Part shown: positions 9,365 through 17,885 of the stretch, piece by piece
Numbering within the stretch: the stretch's first letter is position 1
Layout of the letters: every line of letters begins with the position of its first letter
Source: an uncultured Pseudomonadales bacterium
GTDB lineage: Bacteria; Pseudomonadota; Gammaproteobacteria; Pseudomonadales; Azotimanducaceae
DNA length: 64,000 bases
Assembly: GCA_951813515.1 (NCBI GenBank)
Contig: OX638346.1
Span: 2,287,617-2,351,616, forward strand
Direction of reading: 5' to 3'
Made by a program: the position numbers and the translations under genes
The notes under the pieces: generated by a model
The model's database searches: none
What the model was told of the DNA's origin: nothing
Seen by the model: only the letters and a program-made list of their open reading frames with translations

Positions 9365-11338
9365 ATGCCGTATCCGGTTGATCGATTCGGTTTCGGCCAT
9401 CCACACGCCGCGCTTCGCCTGCCTCGGCGCAACGCCCTCAAGCTCATGGCGCATTCGGCATTCCTTGCCCTCGTGACCGCCTGCGGCGGTGGCGATTCGA
9501 ACGTGACCGCCCCCGTTCGGCCGCCAGATCCGCCGACGCCTGTCCCTCTCAGCGATGCCATCCCCGCTGCCGGTACAACCGTGGACCCATCGATGAGCGG
9601 GTTCAACGTCGTCCAGATGGCGGATGCCGACTGGCGTTTCGACTACACCGGCGAATGTGGTCCGACGGGCGTCGCCGTGCGTCATGTGCTCACGGACCTT
9701 AGCGGGCCCGGCGGAGACGGCGAGCTGGTGGATCACAAGCTCGCCTGCGAGCTGAGGCCTGGAACGTCCTATGGGGTGCGCGTGAATGCCACTGGAGGGG
9801 ACGGTGATCGGTATCGATCAATGCTGGAGTTCACTTCGGATGCGGAGCGCGCCGCTTCCGGCGTCACTGTTCTCGACCGGACGAGACTGTCTCGGGGTGA
9901 CGTGGACGGGTTGTTTCGCCGCTACGTCGTGGACGCGGTACTGGACGAGATCGACATCCCGATCATCGGCTCGCTGGTGGCCCTGATCGTCGCCGAGATG
10001 GCGGAACAGACGTGGGCCGAACTCGGCCGCCGCGAATCGACCTATGGCGTGGTGTCCGAAGCCGTGTCCTACGCTTCGCGCGGCCCCTCGGGCGCAACGG
10101 CAACCTTGAGCGGCCTGGTGGCGATGCCGGACATCGGCAATGCGCCGGACTACGAACCTCCCGGCCGCATCGTGGTCCTGACGCATGGAACCGGCGCCAC
10201 GCCGAGCGGCCTCAGCCCGAGCGATGGCTGGTACGTCCTGGCCAATCTGCTGGCTGGTCGCGGCTATCTCGTAGTCGCCCCGGACAACTGGGGCCGCGGC
10301 GTCAGCGCCGCGCCCGAACGGCCGGAGACATACCTGATGGCCAACCGCACCGCCAACAACGCCCTCGACATGATCCGCGCGGTGTTGGACGACGGCCGCT
10401 ACGAGGCGTTCCATGATGCGCTCGAGACTGTCCCGGCGGCCCTCGTCGGATATTCGCAGGGGGCGCATAGCGCCGTCGCCCTGTGGCTTGCGAGCGCCGC
10501 TGGCATGGAGGATACGCAGAAGGTCGCCCTACGCGAGGTCTACGCGGGCGGAGGGCCGCACAACCTGTATGCGACGTTCCGCGGTGCCCTCGAGGAAATC
10601 GGCGACCGCTGCGACGGCAACCCCTGGTGCCGCTCCGTGGACGGGGATGCCATCGAGCCCTATGCGGCAAGTCGCATCCTGCCCGCAATCTTGCGGTATT
10701 CGAAGGTTGAACTTGACTTGGACGACGTCCTCGATGACGGGCGTCTCGACCGGGCATTCCTGGACGGGATGCTGAACGGCGAGGAACGTTTCGACGCGCT
10801 GAAGACCATGCTGCAGCTCAACACGTTCACAAACTTGGTCAGTCTAGCGAGCGCGCTGCCCGCCGAAAGCACACAGATCCACCTCTACCACTCGCCTTTC
10901 GACCGGCTGGTGCCGCAACAGAACAGTCGCGATCTGGCGGACGCGCTGCTGCCCGGTTTCGACGCGACGGCCCACTTCGATGCGTGCGATTCGAACGCCT
11001 TCGAGGAAATCGGCAACCTCGTCGACAAGGCTGGCGTGGTCCATGCCATCTGCGCATTCGAGGTGTTCGATCGCGTGCTGCTTGATCTGCGGAGCGGGGA
11101 AGAAGCGCGTACAGGCCGGATCCAGGGCGCTTTGGCCCGCCTGGACCCCGCGCTGCCGTGGCGGGAGCTTGCCGAGCGGCGCGCTGTCGCGGCCACGACG
11201 GACGCTGCGGGACTCGAAGCTTTTCGTGCCGCCACGGCGCCCGACGATCTGCGCAAGCTGTCGACGCGGTTACGCGTGCAGCAATCGCCCGCACTGCGCG
11301 AACTTGCCGACCGCCTTTCGCGCGATACGGGTCAATGA
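9365..11338 (+). CDS. Exported alpha/beta-hydrolase lipoprotein
   Basis: About 657 residues. The N-terminus has a twin-arginine signal (PRRNALKLM), a hydrophobic run and a lipobox LVTAC followed by GGG, so it is probably a Tat-exported, membrane-anchored lipoprotein. A Thr/Pro-rich linker follows. The hydrolase domain has VVLTHGTGATPSG (oxyanion loop), the nucleophile elbow VGYSQGAHS, and probable acid and base residues in HLYHSPFDRLVPQQ and in VVHAICAF. Substrate is unknown; esterase or lipase activity is likely. A start at 9332 is also open; 9365 gives a normal signal length. Confidence 0.75.
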   Translation: MPYPVDRFGFGHPHAALRLPRRNALKLMAHSAFLALVTACGGGDSNVTAPVRPPDPPTPVPLSDAIPAAGTTVDPSMSGFNVVQMADADWRFDYTGECGPTGVAVRHVLTDLSGPGGDGELVDHKLACELRPGTSYGVRVNATGGDGDRYRSMLEFTSDAERAASGVTVLDRTRLSRGDVDGLFRRYVVDAVLDEIDIPIIGSLVALIVAEMAEQTWAELGRRESTYGVVSEAVSYASRGPSGATATLSGLVAMPDIGNAPDYEPPGRIVVLTHGTGATPSGLSPSDGWYVLANLLAGRGYLVVAPDNWGRGVSAAPERPETYLMANRTANNALDMIRAVLDDGRYEAFHDALETVPAALVGYSQGAHSAVALWLASAAGMEDTQKVALREVYAGGGPHNLYATFRGALEEIGDRCDGNPWCRSVDGDAIEPYAASRILPAILRYSKVELDLDDVLDDGRLDRAFLDGMLNGEERFDALKTMLQLNTFTNLVSLASALPAESTQIHLYHSPFDRLVPQQNSRDLADALLPGFDATAHFDACDSNAFEEIGNLVDKAGVVHAICAFEVFDRVLLDLRSGEEARTGRIQGALARLDPALPWRELAERRAVAATTDAAGLEAFRAATAPDDLRKLSTRLRVQQSPALRELADRLSRDTGQ

Positions 11339-11458
11339 GCGGTGGCGTCGTCGGCAAGGAGCGTGCGGCGGTCTCGCTGAGCTTGCCTGGCGCCGATCAA
11401 GCCGCCTGCAGCCGCCACCAAAACTGCTGATCGCTCGCCTTAGCGACGATTCGGTTAC

Positions 11459-11473
11459 GGAGGCTCGGCCTCC
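11459..11473. other. Short hairpin between convergent genes
   Basis: GGAGGC-TCG-GCCTCC forms a perfect 6-bp stem between the hydrolase stop and the convergent HAD gene. It lacks a T-run, so a terminator role is only a possibility. Confidence 0.25.
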
Positions 11474-11501
11474 TTCGGGCGCCTGCCTTCGGCACCGCGC
11501 T

Positions 11502-12341
11502 CTAGTCGCCTTCGGTGAGCACTCTCTTGACGGAAGCGCCCTCTGTAACAGGGGACCGTTTCAGAAACTCTGCTTTCAGGAAGTCCCCGATGCTGGGGCC
11601 ATCACAGCTCCCGATCACGTGATGAGCGATCGCGGCGAGCTCCACCGGACTGCCTTCCATGGCAACCCCGGTGCCCACCTCGTCAAACAGATCAATGTCT
11701 GGCAGGTCATCACCGAATGCAATTGAATGGTGCAAATCAAGTCCACTCTGATTCGCGTACGCCCTTAGCGCCGAACCCTTGTCAATTCCCTGTGGAAGGA
11801 AGTTCACAAATGTGCCTGACATTTCAGGAATTACCTCTACGCCAAAGGTCTCAGCGTACTCATCAACGTTAATGAATCTCCCTTCTCCATCGGCGGCAAT
11901 TTTCGATACCTTGGCGAAGTCGATATCCTCCCAGTCGACCACCTCAGCGGGCGTCGCTTGCCGATTGCGCAGAGTCTCGGTTGTCTGGCGTCGATTGGAA
12001 CAGAATGTGCGACCGTCAGTTTCCACCGAGAGGGAGTAGTCCATGCTGCACAGGCGTTCGGCGAGCGCCTCGCTATTGGTGCCGAGCGTACCGTTCAAAA
12101 TCGGTTTGCTGCGTGGTCCTTTAGGGTAGGTGACTGCACCGTTCAAGGTGATTATTGCCGTCTGTGCCAATAGTTGCTCTGTCACAAAACGCTCCACTGT
12201 CCGAATGGGACGGGAGGTTGCGATAACGAGGACGAAACCAAGTCTTGCGCATTTCAACAGAGATCCAGACGTCGCCGGGTGTACGGATTGGGCTGATGTC
12301 AGCAACGTTCCATCCAGGTCGAAAATCAGTGCGGGTTTCAA
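11502..12341 (-). CDS. HAD-superfamily hydrolase, Cof type
   Basis: About 279 residues with all four HAD motifs: DLDGTLL (motif I nucleophile and acid), IATSRP (II), the lysine in GIDKGSAL (III) and FGDDLPDIDLF (IV). The large cap insertion is Cof/IIB type, typical of sugar-phosphate or flavin-phosphate phosphatases. The TTG at 12341 is chosen because AAAAGGA lies nine bases upstream and family members start a few residues before motif I; a TTG at 12386 is also open. The gene is visibly lower in GC than its neighbours, suggesting transfer. Confidence 0.8.
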   Translation of the reverse strand: MKPALIFDLDGTLLTSAQSVHPATSGSLLKCARLGFVLVIATSRPIRTVERFVTEQLLAQTAIITLNGAVTYPKGPRSKPILNGTLGTNSEALAERLCSMDYSLSVETDGRTFCSNRRQTTETLRNRQATPAEVVDWEDIDFAKVSKIAADGEGRFINVDEYAETFGVEVIPEMSGTFVNFLPQGIDKGSALRAYANQSGLDLHHSIAFGDDLPDIDLFDEVGTGVAMEGSPVELAAIAHHVIGSCDGPSIGDFLKAEFLKRSPVTEGASVKRVLTEGD

Positions 12342-12463
12342 ACGCTCGGATCCTTTTGCTCTTAATTCGCCCTTTGCGGCAAGCAATTGTTCAGGCAGTC
12401 ATCGTATCAGGGGCTAGGAGTATCCATGTCGTCAACTTAGGTTTGGCCGGAGCACTGAGGAGA

Positions 12464-12844
12464 TCACCGGATGAACTCCATTTCGAGGCCGAGTTCGAGC
12501 GCGTCCCAGCCACGGTCCGCCGTCAGGACAGTCGCCCGCTCACGACGCGCCAGGGCGAGACATGCCCGGTCACGGAGCGAGAGTCCGTGCGTGCGCGTCG
12601 ACCGACGGAGTAGCCCCGTGGCGATTGCGAGACTCTCGTCGAACGGACGGATGGCCAGCCCGAAGCCGTGCAGTGACTCCCGAGCGTCTTCGTCGCTTGC
12701 ACCCCGCTCGACCAGGCGGGCGACCACTTCGGATGCATTGACTGCCGAGAGCACACCGTCGCCGAGGGCGTCGGCGGCACGGTCCGCGCCGAGTTCCCCG
12801 AAGGCGATCGCGAGCACGGCGGAACTGTCGAACACAACGGACAC
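12464..12844 (-). CDS. PIN-domain toxin, VapC type
   Basis: A 126-residue PIN protein. Its acidic residues are in VFDSSAVLA, in SAVNASEVVARL, and in LRDRACLALARRERATVLTADRGW. VapC toxins cut tRNA or rRNA. The GTG start overlaps the stop of the upstream antitoxin by one base (TAGTG), a coupled arrangement typical of VapBC. Confidence 0.85.
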   Translation of the reverse strand: MSVVFDSSAVLAIAFGELGADRAADALGDGVLSAVNASEVVARLVERGASDEDARESLHGFGLAIRPFDESLAIATGLLRRSTRTHGLSLRDRACLALARRERATVLTADRGWDALELGLEMEFIR

Positions 12845-13350
12845 TATTTGTCCCCCAACCTATTCTCCTCCCCCCACATCGCCTTGCGGTCCTCGAGAAA
12901 GGCGTCAACCTCGTCTATTCCCGGTCGCTTGAGGGGACTTAACTTCCTCTGCGTCCGTCGGATCGCGACGCGACGCGAGACAACCCTGAGTTCGCCCGCA
13001 TCCACTCGTACGGTCACCCGTGAATCCTTGTCGAGAAGCATCGCCTCGCGCATCTCCTGCGGGATCACCAGCCTCCCGTCAGGGCTTACTGACAAAGATT
13101 GGCTCTCGACATTGAGCAGGTCTTCGTCTGGGCCCACTGGCGTGTTGGAGGTGTCGTAGCTTGTTTTCCAATGCTGATACTGCGTGCTCGCCGTGCCCCG
13201 ATTGCCGCGCTCCGTGACGATCCGTTCCACGACCTCGCGCCGGGACGCTCGCCGACCCGTCTCCCGGGTGATCTCGTCGGCGACCTCCCACACCCGCCCC
13301 GTTCGCGTCCCGGGCCGGGGCCTTGGATAGACGACCGGTCGGTCTTTCAT
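12844..13350 (-). CDS. AbrB-type antitoxin with an N-terminal extension
   Basis: 168 residues. The AbrB/VapB swapped-hairpin domain spans about residues 85-125 (LSVSPDGRLVIPQEMREAM, then VTVRVDAGELRVVSRR), followed by a tail that should bind the PIN toxin. The first 65 residues (GRVWEVADEITRETGRRASRREVVERIV) look like a separate helical DNA-binding module, which most VapB proteins lack. The gene is upstream of and coupled to vapC-like 12464-12844. Confidence 0.75.
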   Translation of the reverse strand: MKDRPVVYPRPRPGTRTGRVWEVADEITRETGRRASRREVVERIVTERGNRGTASTQYQHWKTSYDTSNTPVGPDEDLLNVESQSLSVSPDGRLVIPQEMREAMLLDKDSRVTVRVDAGELRVVSRRVAIRRTQRKLSPLKRPGIDEVDAFLEDRKAMWGEENRLGDK

Positions 13351-13394
13351 GTTGTTCCGTTCTCTGTGCTATGCCGATGTTGAATTGGTCGCCA

Positions 13395-13431
13395 TATATT
13401 AAATGAAATGGTAGGAGATATATTTATTGGA
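13395..13431 (-). promoter_or_regulatory. AT-rich promoter/operator of the VapBC-like pair
   Basis: The region upstream of the antitoxin start is sharply AT-rich against a GC-rich background and contains two ATATATT elements. On the minus strand TAATAT can serve as a -10. This is the expected place for an AbrB-type autorepressor to bind. Confidence 0.35.
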
Positions 13432-13471
13432 ACCACCTGAGACAGGCGTCGCATCGCCGCGTGGTAGTACC

Positions 13472-14266
13472 CTATGGCCGGATATACCGGCACTTCGGAA
13501 AGGACGAACAGCCGTAGAACTCCGATCCCGCATTAGGTCCACGCCGGGCTGTCCTCAGCACAAGCGGTGAACCGCAACGGGGACATTGCGTCTCACCCTC
13601 TAGCTCGGCAGCGGGCGGAGGGGGACTCGCCTGCTTTCCGCGACTGACTTCCATGATCCTGCGCTCCAGCTGCGCCCCATCGACAAGCTCCATGGGCTTG
13701 CCTTCGGCGAATTGTCTCGCTTCTTTGCTAAATGTCCCGGAGGTGACGATGCTCCTCCTATGTGCACCCTGGTCAACCATCACGCCCAATAGCTCTCTCA
13801 CAATCCCGACGCCGACCTGCCGCGCCCGCCACTGTTTGCATTGGACAACGTGCAAGCCATCCTTGTCCCTCAGCCGGAGGTCGACTCCGCCGTCTGCACC
13901 TCCTTGCCGGTTTTCTTCCACCCTGAAACGTCGTCGCCGGTAGTACTCGCCGAGGAGTCTCTCGAAATCCTTCCAGTGCAATGCCCGAATCGATTCCAAG
14001 TTCCCTTGGCGGTCCAGTAGCCGACGCTCTTTCCAGGCTCGCAACGCGGACAATGGGGCAGGAATCAGGAGCACCAGCGCGATAAACGGCGCCATTGTCG
14101 AGAGCACGGACGTAAGCGGGCGAAGTGCCAGGCCGCAAGAGTCGCCAGCACAATATTACGGGAGTACCACCGCCAGCCCGACGTATGCAATCACCGAAAC
14201 CACCACGCTGACGCCCCAATGCATGTAGATCAGGTCTTCGAGCAGAGATTCCTGTCTTTGCGGCAT
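13472..14266 (-). pseudogene. Mrr-type restriction endonuclease with topoisomerase zinc finger, interrupted near the N-terminus
   Basis: The intact part has membrane helix IALVLLIPAPLSAL, an Mrr-like nuclease core with GGADGGVDLRL and VVQCKQW (Asp...Gln-x-Lys), and a C-terminal four-cysteine finger CPRCGSPL...FYGCSSFPKC. A good start exists at 14266 (AAGGAAG site then ATG; MPQRQESLLEDLIY and a first membrane helix), as in full-length relatives. That frame meets TAA at 14156-14158. Between the two helices a hydrophobic reading (IVLATLAAWHF) lies in another frame, so two compensating indels look likely. A shorter product from the GTG at 14107 remains possible. Confidence 0.65.
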
Positions 14267-14786
14267 CGTGATCTTCCTTGCAGAGTGAGTGGTTGATCTG
14301 GGCTCGAGCCCAACTCTGTTGAAAGTGGGGTCCGAGACCTATTGTGGCGCAGGACAATTGCCACGAGGAGGGGGTGACCTGAAAGCCCGTCAGGCTGTGC
14401 CCTCCCGCCCGCGTCAGATCCTCGTCTCTTCCTCCGGGATGGTCGCCACGCCAGAATCACCATCCACGCTGATCGTCTGCATCCCAATGCTCCTTAAGGT
14501 AATCCCGTGGGAGCATTTCGGCCGAGGTAGTGCGCTTCTCATCTTGAATGACGCGCTACAGGCATCGCTCCATCCCCATCATCGTCGTGCCGAGGAGTGG
14601 CCGGGAAAGTGGCCAGACGGCGGCGGTCGGGTCAGGGGCTTTGGCTGCTGCGCTCGAAGGTCTGTAGGGGTTTGTTTACCTCGGCCCTGGGAAGCCTGCA
14701 ACGCGGGTGGTCACGGATGCTGACGAGGCCGTCGTACAGCCATTGGGGCGTTCCCGTCTGCTCGTCGTGTATCCGGGGTCAAGGAG
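14267..14786. other. Gap with decayed coding sequence
   Basis: No convincing intact gene is present. On the minus strand, 14457-14552 reads like the end of a protein (TTSAEMLPRDYLKEHWDADD...) but has no start: an in-frame stop lies just upstream. An overlapping 22-codon frame at 14414-14482 follows an AAGGAG site. Both may be remnants of a lost gene between two nuclease-type genes. Confidence 0.3.
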
Positions 14787-15146
14787 CTAGAGAACGCCCT
14801 GGCAGACGATCTCTTGGTCGCGTGCGAGGCGCCGGAGCCGGGCATCGGCCGTGAGCAGGGTGCTGCCCGTGCGATGGGCCAGGGCCAACGCGAAGGCGTC
14901 GGACAACGACAGGGCTGGGACTGTCTGGCGATAGCGCGCCGCCCGGGCAACTCCCTCGCCGTCGAGATCGAGCACCTTGAGACCCATGGCGACGAGGCGA
15001 TCCCCGCCGTATGGTTGCAGTTCGCGCTGATAAAGCAGATCGGGGACGCAGAACTCAAGCCGCAGGGAGAAGGCTGCGGTGAAGAAGGATCCGCGCTTGA
15101 GGTCGATAAGCACGGAGGAGTCCGACACGACCACTCGACGGGACAC
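14787..15146 (-). CDS. PIN-like toxin partner of the XRE-ImmA protein
   Basis: A 119-residue PIN-like protein. VVVSDSSVLIDLKRG gives the first acidic pair, LSLSDAFALALAHRTGSTLLTADARL the later ones. It starts at a GTG three bases after the stop of the XRE-ImmA gene, an operon pair seen in many genomes. It is expected to be an RNase toxin held in check by the upstream protein. Confidence 0.78.
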   Translation of the reverse strand: MSRRVVVSDSSVLIDLKRGSFFTAAFSLRLEFCVPDLLYQRELQPYGGDRLVAMGLKVLDLDGEGVARAARYRQTVPALSLSDAFALALAHRTGSTLLTADARLRRLARDQEIVCQGVL

Positions 15147-15149
15147 GCA

Positions 15150-16229
15150 TTACTCCACAGGCGTCGCTTCGGGTAGGGTGCCGCTCATATATTGGTCGAC
15201 CTCGACAATGGGGACGTCGAGGAGTTCGGCGGCTTTCGACTCGCTGATGGCGCCTTCGGCCAGGGCTCGCAGACAGAGCCGCTGGAAGCGGTACGGCTTT
15301 TCCCCGCGCATGGCGCCGTACTCTTCGTAGGGGGGTGAGCGCCACCCGAGTTGGTCGAACTCGTTGAACAGAGCGCGGTAGGCGGCCACGCCGATGATGC
15401 CGAGGTCCCGGCAGCGGTGGGTCAGTGCCTGGATGCTGACACCGAAGACGCGCTTTAGCGCGAGGAGCTCGCCCAAGGGGATGGCTGACCGGTGCTTGCC
15501 GACTTCGAGCCACAATGCCTCGGCGGGCATGAGGAACGCGCCGGCGAAGCGGTGCGCGACCCGTTCGGTGTTCAGACTGCGGGCGACGTCGAGCACGATG
15601 TGGCCGAGTTCGTGGGAGATGGTGAACCGTTGGCGCTCGCCCCAGTCGTCGGCGTTGACGACGACGAAGGGAACTGCCGGATGCCCGGGTCGACCGGCAC
15701 ACGCGGCGAGACCACCGACGCTGCCGAGTGGGAAAGCGAATACCTTGATGCCGCGTTCCTCGAGAAGCTCTACCAGGTTGGGAATGGGCTCGTGGCCCAG
15801 GCCCCAGTGCCGTCGAAGTGCGTCCGCAGCGCGGTCGGCCTCGATCGGATCGCGCAACACGGGGTAGGGAACGTCGCGCGGCTCGTCCCAGTGGGCGCTG
15901 GACAATTGCAGGATGTCCTCGATAGCGAGATATCGTTCGAGGTGCACGAGGACCGTGGCCTCGACTTGGGCTTCGCCGCGCTTCGTGGTGAATGCGTTCT
16001 TCCTGAACTCCAGGTCCTCAAGGACCAAATCGGGTTTCCCGAGCAGGTAGTCGACAGACGTGTGCAGGGCGTCGGCGAGTTCGATCAGCACGCCGCTGCC
16101 GGGCATGGTTTCGTTGCGTTCATACTTGCCGATGGCCTGTGCCGTAACCAGATGGTCGATGGTAGCCGCGAGGTCCCGCAGGGAGAACCCGGCGGCCGTT
16201 CTGGCGAGCTTGAGTCGTATTCCGTTCAT
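15150..16229 (-). CDS. XRE regulator fused to an ImmA/IrrE metallopeptidase
   Basis: 359 residues. Residues 1-65 are an XRE helix-turn-helix (LKLARTAAGFSLRDLAATI, then YLLGKPD). The zinc peptidase follows, with FTISHELGHIVLD (HELGH about 206-210) and AHRFAGAFLMPAEAL. Such fusions act as antitoxin-regulators and, by analogy with ImmA, can cleave a repressor or themselves after stress. The gene is followed by a PIN toxin and is divergent from the BREX operon, with a large palindromic operator 30 bases before its start. It could influence BREX expression; that is inference. Confidence 0.88.
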   Translation of the reverse strand: MNGIRLKLARTAAGFSLRDLAATIDHLVTAQAIGKYERNETMPGSGVLIELADALHTSVDYLLGKPDLVLEDLEFRKNAFTTKRGEAQVEATVLVHLERYLAIEDILQLSSAHWDEPRDVPYPVLRDPIEADRAADALRRHWGLGHEPIPNLVELLEERGIKVFAFPLGSVGGLAACAGRPGHPAVPFVVVNADDWGERQRFTISHELGHIVLDVARSLNTERVAHRFAGAFLMPAEALWLEVGKHRSAIPLGELLALKRVFGVSIQALTHRCRDLGIIGVAAYRALFNEFDQLGWRSPPYEEYGAMRGEKPYRFQRLCLRALAEGAISESKAAELLDVPIVEVDQYMSGTLPEATPVE

Positions 16230-16258
16230 TTCGATTGCCCCTCGTCATGAATCCGGAG

Positions 16259-16294
16259 GTTTACATTGTGAAATGATCATTGGGTTATGTAAAC
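16259..16294 (-). promoter_or_regulatory. 36-bp nested palindrome, probable XRE operator
   Basis: GTTTACAT (16259-16266) and ATGTAAAC (16287-16294) are perfect inverted arms. Exactly in the centre lies a second perfect palindrome, AATGATCATT (16272-16281). Each arm holds TTTACA, a good -35-like hexamer pointing into the site. The position, upstream of the XRE-ImmA start and in front of the BREX operon, fits an autoregulatory operator. Confidence 0.65.
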
Positions 16295-16465
16295 TTCGCT
16301 CGTCGACAGTGAGTGTCGGCGCATCGACGAAATGAGCGCCTAATCTTCGGGCGCCCCAACACACCCTCGACCGTCCACGAGCACGCTGATGTCCGAGCTG
16401 ATCGTCAGCGGGATGCTAAACATAAATGAAACTAGATAAATTAGCCGGCTAGTTTGCCGGCGAAT

Positions 16466-16494
16466 TTGACGCTCCTTCGTATTCCGTCTATAGT
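16466..16494 (+). promoter_or_regulatory. Sigma-70 promoter of the BREX operon
   Basis: TTGACG (16466-16471) and TATAGT (16489-16494) are separated by exactly 17 bp, five of six matches each to consensus. The expected start of transcription, about seven bases downstream, falls at the ATG of the first BREX gene (16502), so the mRNA would have no leader. No ribosome-binding sequence is visible there, which agrees. Confidence 0.7.
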
Positions 16495-16501
16495 GCTTCC
16501 C

Positions 16502-17329
16502 ATGGCAGAAATGTCCGATCTGAATGCCGAGGCAGATATCGCGAGACTAACGCCTAGTCAATCGGCTCTCTGGGGCTTCCGATCTGGCGACCGAGGCACC
16601 CACACTAGCCGCACGATCATGCTTGACGAGCTCGCGCACCTGTTAGATGCGGTCCCAGGGAACGCGGTCCGCGATAACTACGCGCTAGCGGTAGTAGCGC
16701 ACAACTGTCTCGGCAAGCGGACGGCGGCGACGCGAAAACTCACTCTCCAGCGCTTGACCGAGCTGTACGCCCTCGACCCGCAGGTGATTCTGTTCCGGGT
16801 GCTGAGGGATCTCTGGGTACAAAACGAAACAAGCCGTCCGTTGCTCGCCTTGCTCTTGGCCTTGGCGCGGGATCCCCTGCTCAGGGCAACGGCGACCGCT
16901 GTCGTACATACACCCTACGGCAACGAATTCGCCCGCCAGTCGATGAAAGACGCCCTCGCCGACGTCGTTGGCGACCGGCTGAATGAAGCGACTCTGGACA
17001 AGGTCGTCCGAAATGCCTCGTCCTCGTGGACTCAGGCCGGGCATTTCCGGGGTAGAGGGCGCAAGATTCGGCAGCGAGTTGAGGCGACGCCCGCCGCAAC
17101 GACATTCACCTTGCTGCTCGGATTCGCGGTTGGGCGGCGCGGTCGCTTGTTATTCGAGACGCTTTGGACAGCGGTACTCGATACGAGCCCTGACAGCCTC
17201 ATTGATGTGGCGGTCGACGCGAAGCGGCTGGGGCAGCTCGATATCAAACAGTCCGGATCAATGATCGATGTGTCGTTTCCGGCGCTGTTTACCGACAAGG
17301 CACGGGAGTTGATCCATGGGACGCATTGA
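16502..17329 (+). CDS. BREX first-position protein, BrxA-like
   Basis: 275 residues, first gene of the BREX operon, where type 1 systems carry brxA (a small DNA-binding protein). The pattern LGKRTAATRKLTLQRLTELYALDP and the later SSWTQAGHF...RKIRQRV are reminiscent of BrxA, but the protein is longer than usual BrxA (about 200 residues) and I assign it mainly by position. The ATG at 16502 is used because the promoter just upstream excludes the TTG at 16454. It overlaps brxB by 14 bases. Confidence 0.6.
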   Translation: MAEMSDLNAEADIARLTPSQSALWGFRSGDRGTHTSRTIMLDELAHLLDAVPGNAVRDNYALAVVAHNCLGKRTAATRKLTLQRLTELYALDPQVILFRVLRDLWVQNETSRPLLALLLALARDPLLRATATAVVHTPYGNEFARQSMKDALADVVGDRLNEATLDKVVRNASSSWTQAGHFRGRGRKIRQRVEATPAATTFTLLLGFAVGRRGRLLFETLWTAVLDTSPDSLIDVAVDAKRLGQLDIKQSGSMIDVSFPALFTDKARELIHGTH

Positions 17330-17885
17330 CAGGTTGGCTGAACGCTACAAGAGCTATATCGCGTTGCCTTGGCAGAAGGACTTGGCAGGGGCGCAGCGAG
17401 CCATATTCGCCGTGTACGACAAAGCTGATGAGCGTCGGCTGCGGGCGCGCAAGGATCTGTTCGCCATGGCGACAGCCGAGGCGGGTCACAGTTGGATCGA
17501 GTGCGACCTAACCCGCGTCTTCGCCCAATGGATGGCCGCTACGGAATACCGGGACAGTTATTTCGAATCGCCGGACGACCTTGAACTTAAGCTTGAGGAT
17601 GACTTTCTTGGGCATGTAGCCGGGCGGGTGCGGGAGGTGCTGACATCTTCGGAGGCCGACGAGAATTCGGTCGTCGGGGTATACGGTATCGCTTCACTAT
17701 TCGGGTTCGTCCGCGTGTCGGAACTGATGAAGGAGATCGAGCGCGATATCAGAGGTCGCGTGTTGGTGTTATTCCCCGGAGAATACGAGAACAGCAACTA
17801 CCGGTTGTTGGACGCACGGGATGGGTGGAACTACCTCGCAATCCCGATCACCTTGCACGAAGATCGAGGAGTGTACGAGGTATGA
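17316..17885 (+). CDS. brxB: BrxB (DUF1788)
   Basis: 189 residues. The C-terminal signature RGRVLVLFPGEYENSNYRLLDARDGWNYLAIPI is the diagnostic DUF1788 sequence. BrxB is required for phage restriction in type 1 BREX and works with the rest of the complex; its biochemical role is not settled. It overlaps the first gene upstream and brxC downstream (ATGA), so all are translated together. Confidence 0.88.
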   Translation: MGRIDRLAERYKSYIALPWQKDLAGAQRAIFAVYDKADERRLRARKDLFAMATAEAGHSWIECDLTRVFAQWMAATEYRDSYFESPDDLELKLEDDFLGHVAGRVREVLTSSEADENSVVGVYGIASLFGFVRVSELMKEIERDIRGRVLVLFPGEYENSNYRLLDARDGWNYLAIPITLHEDRGVYEV

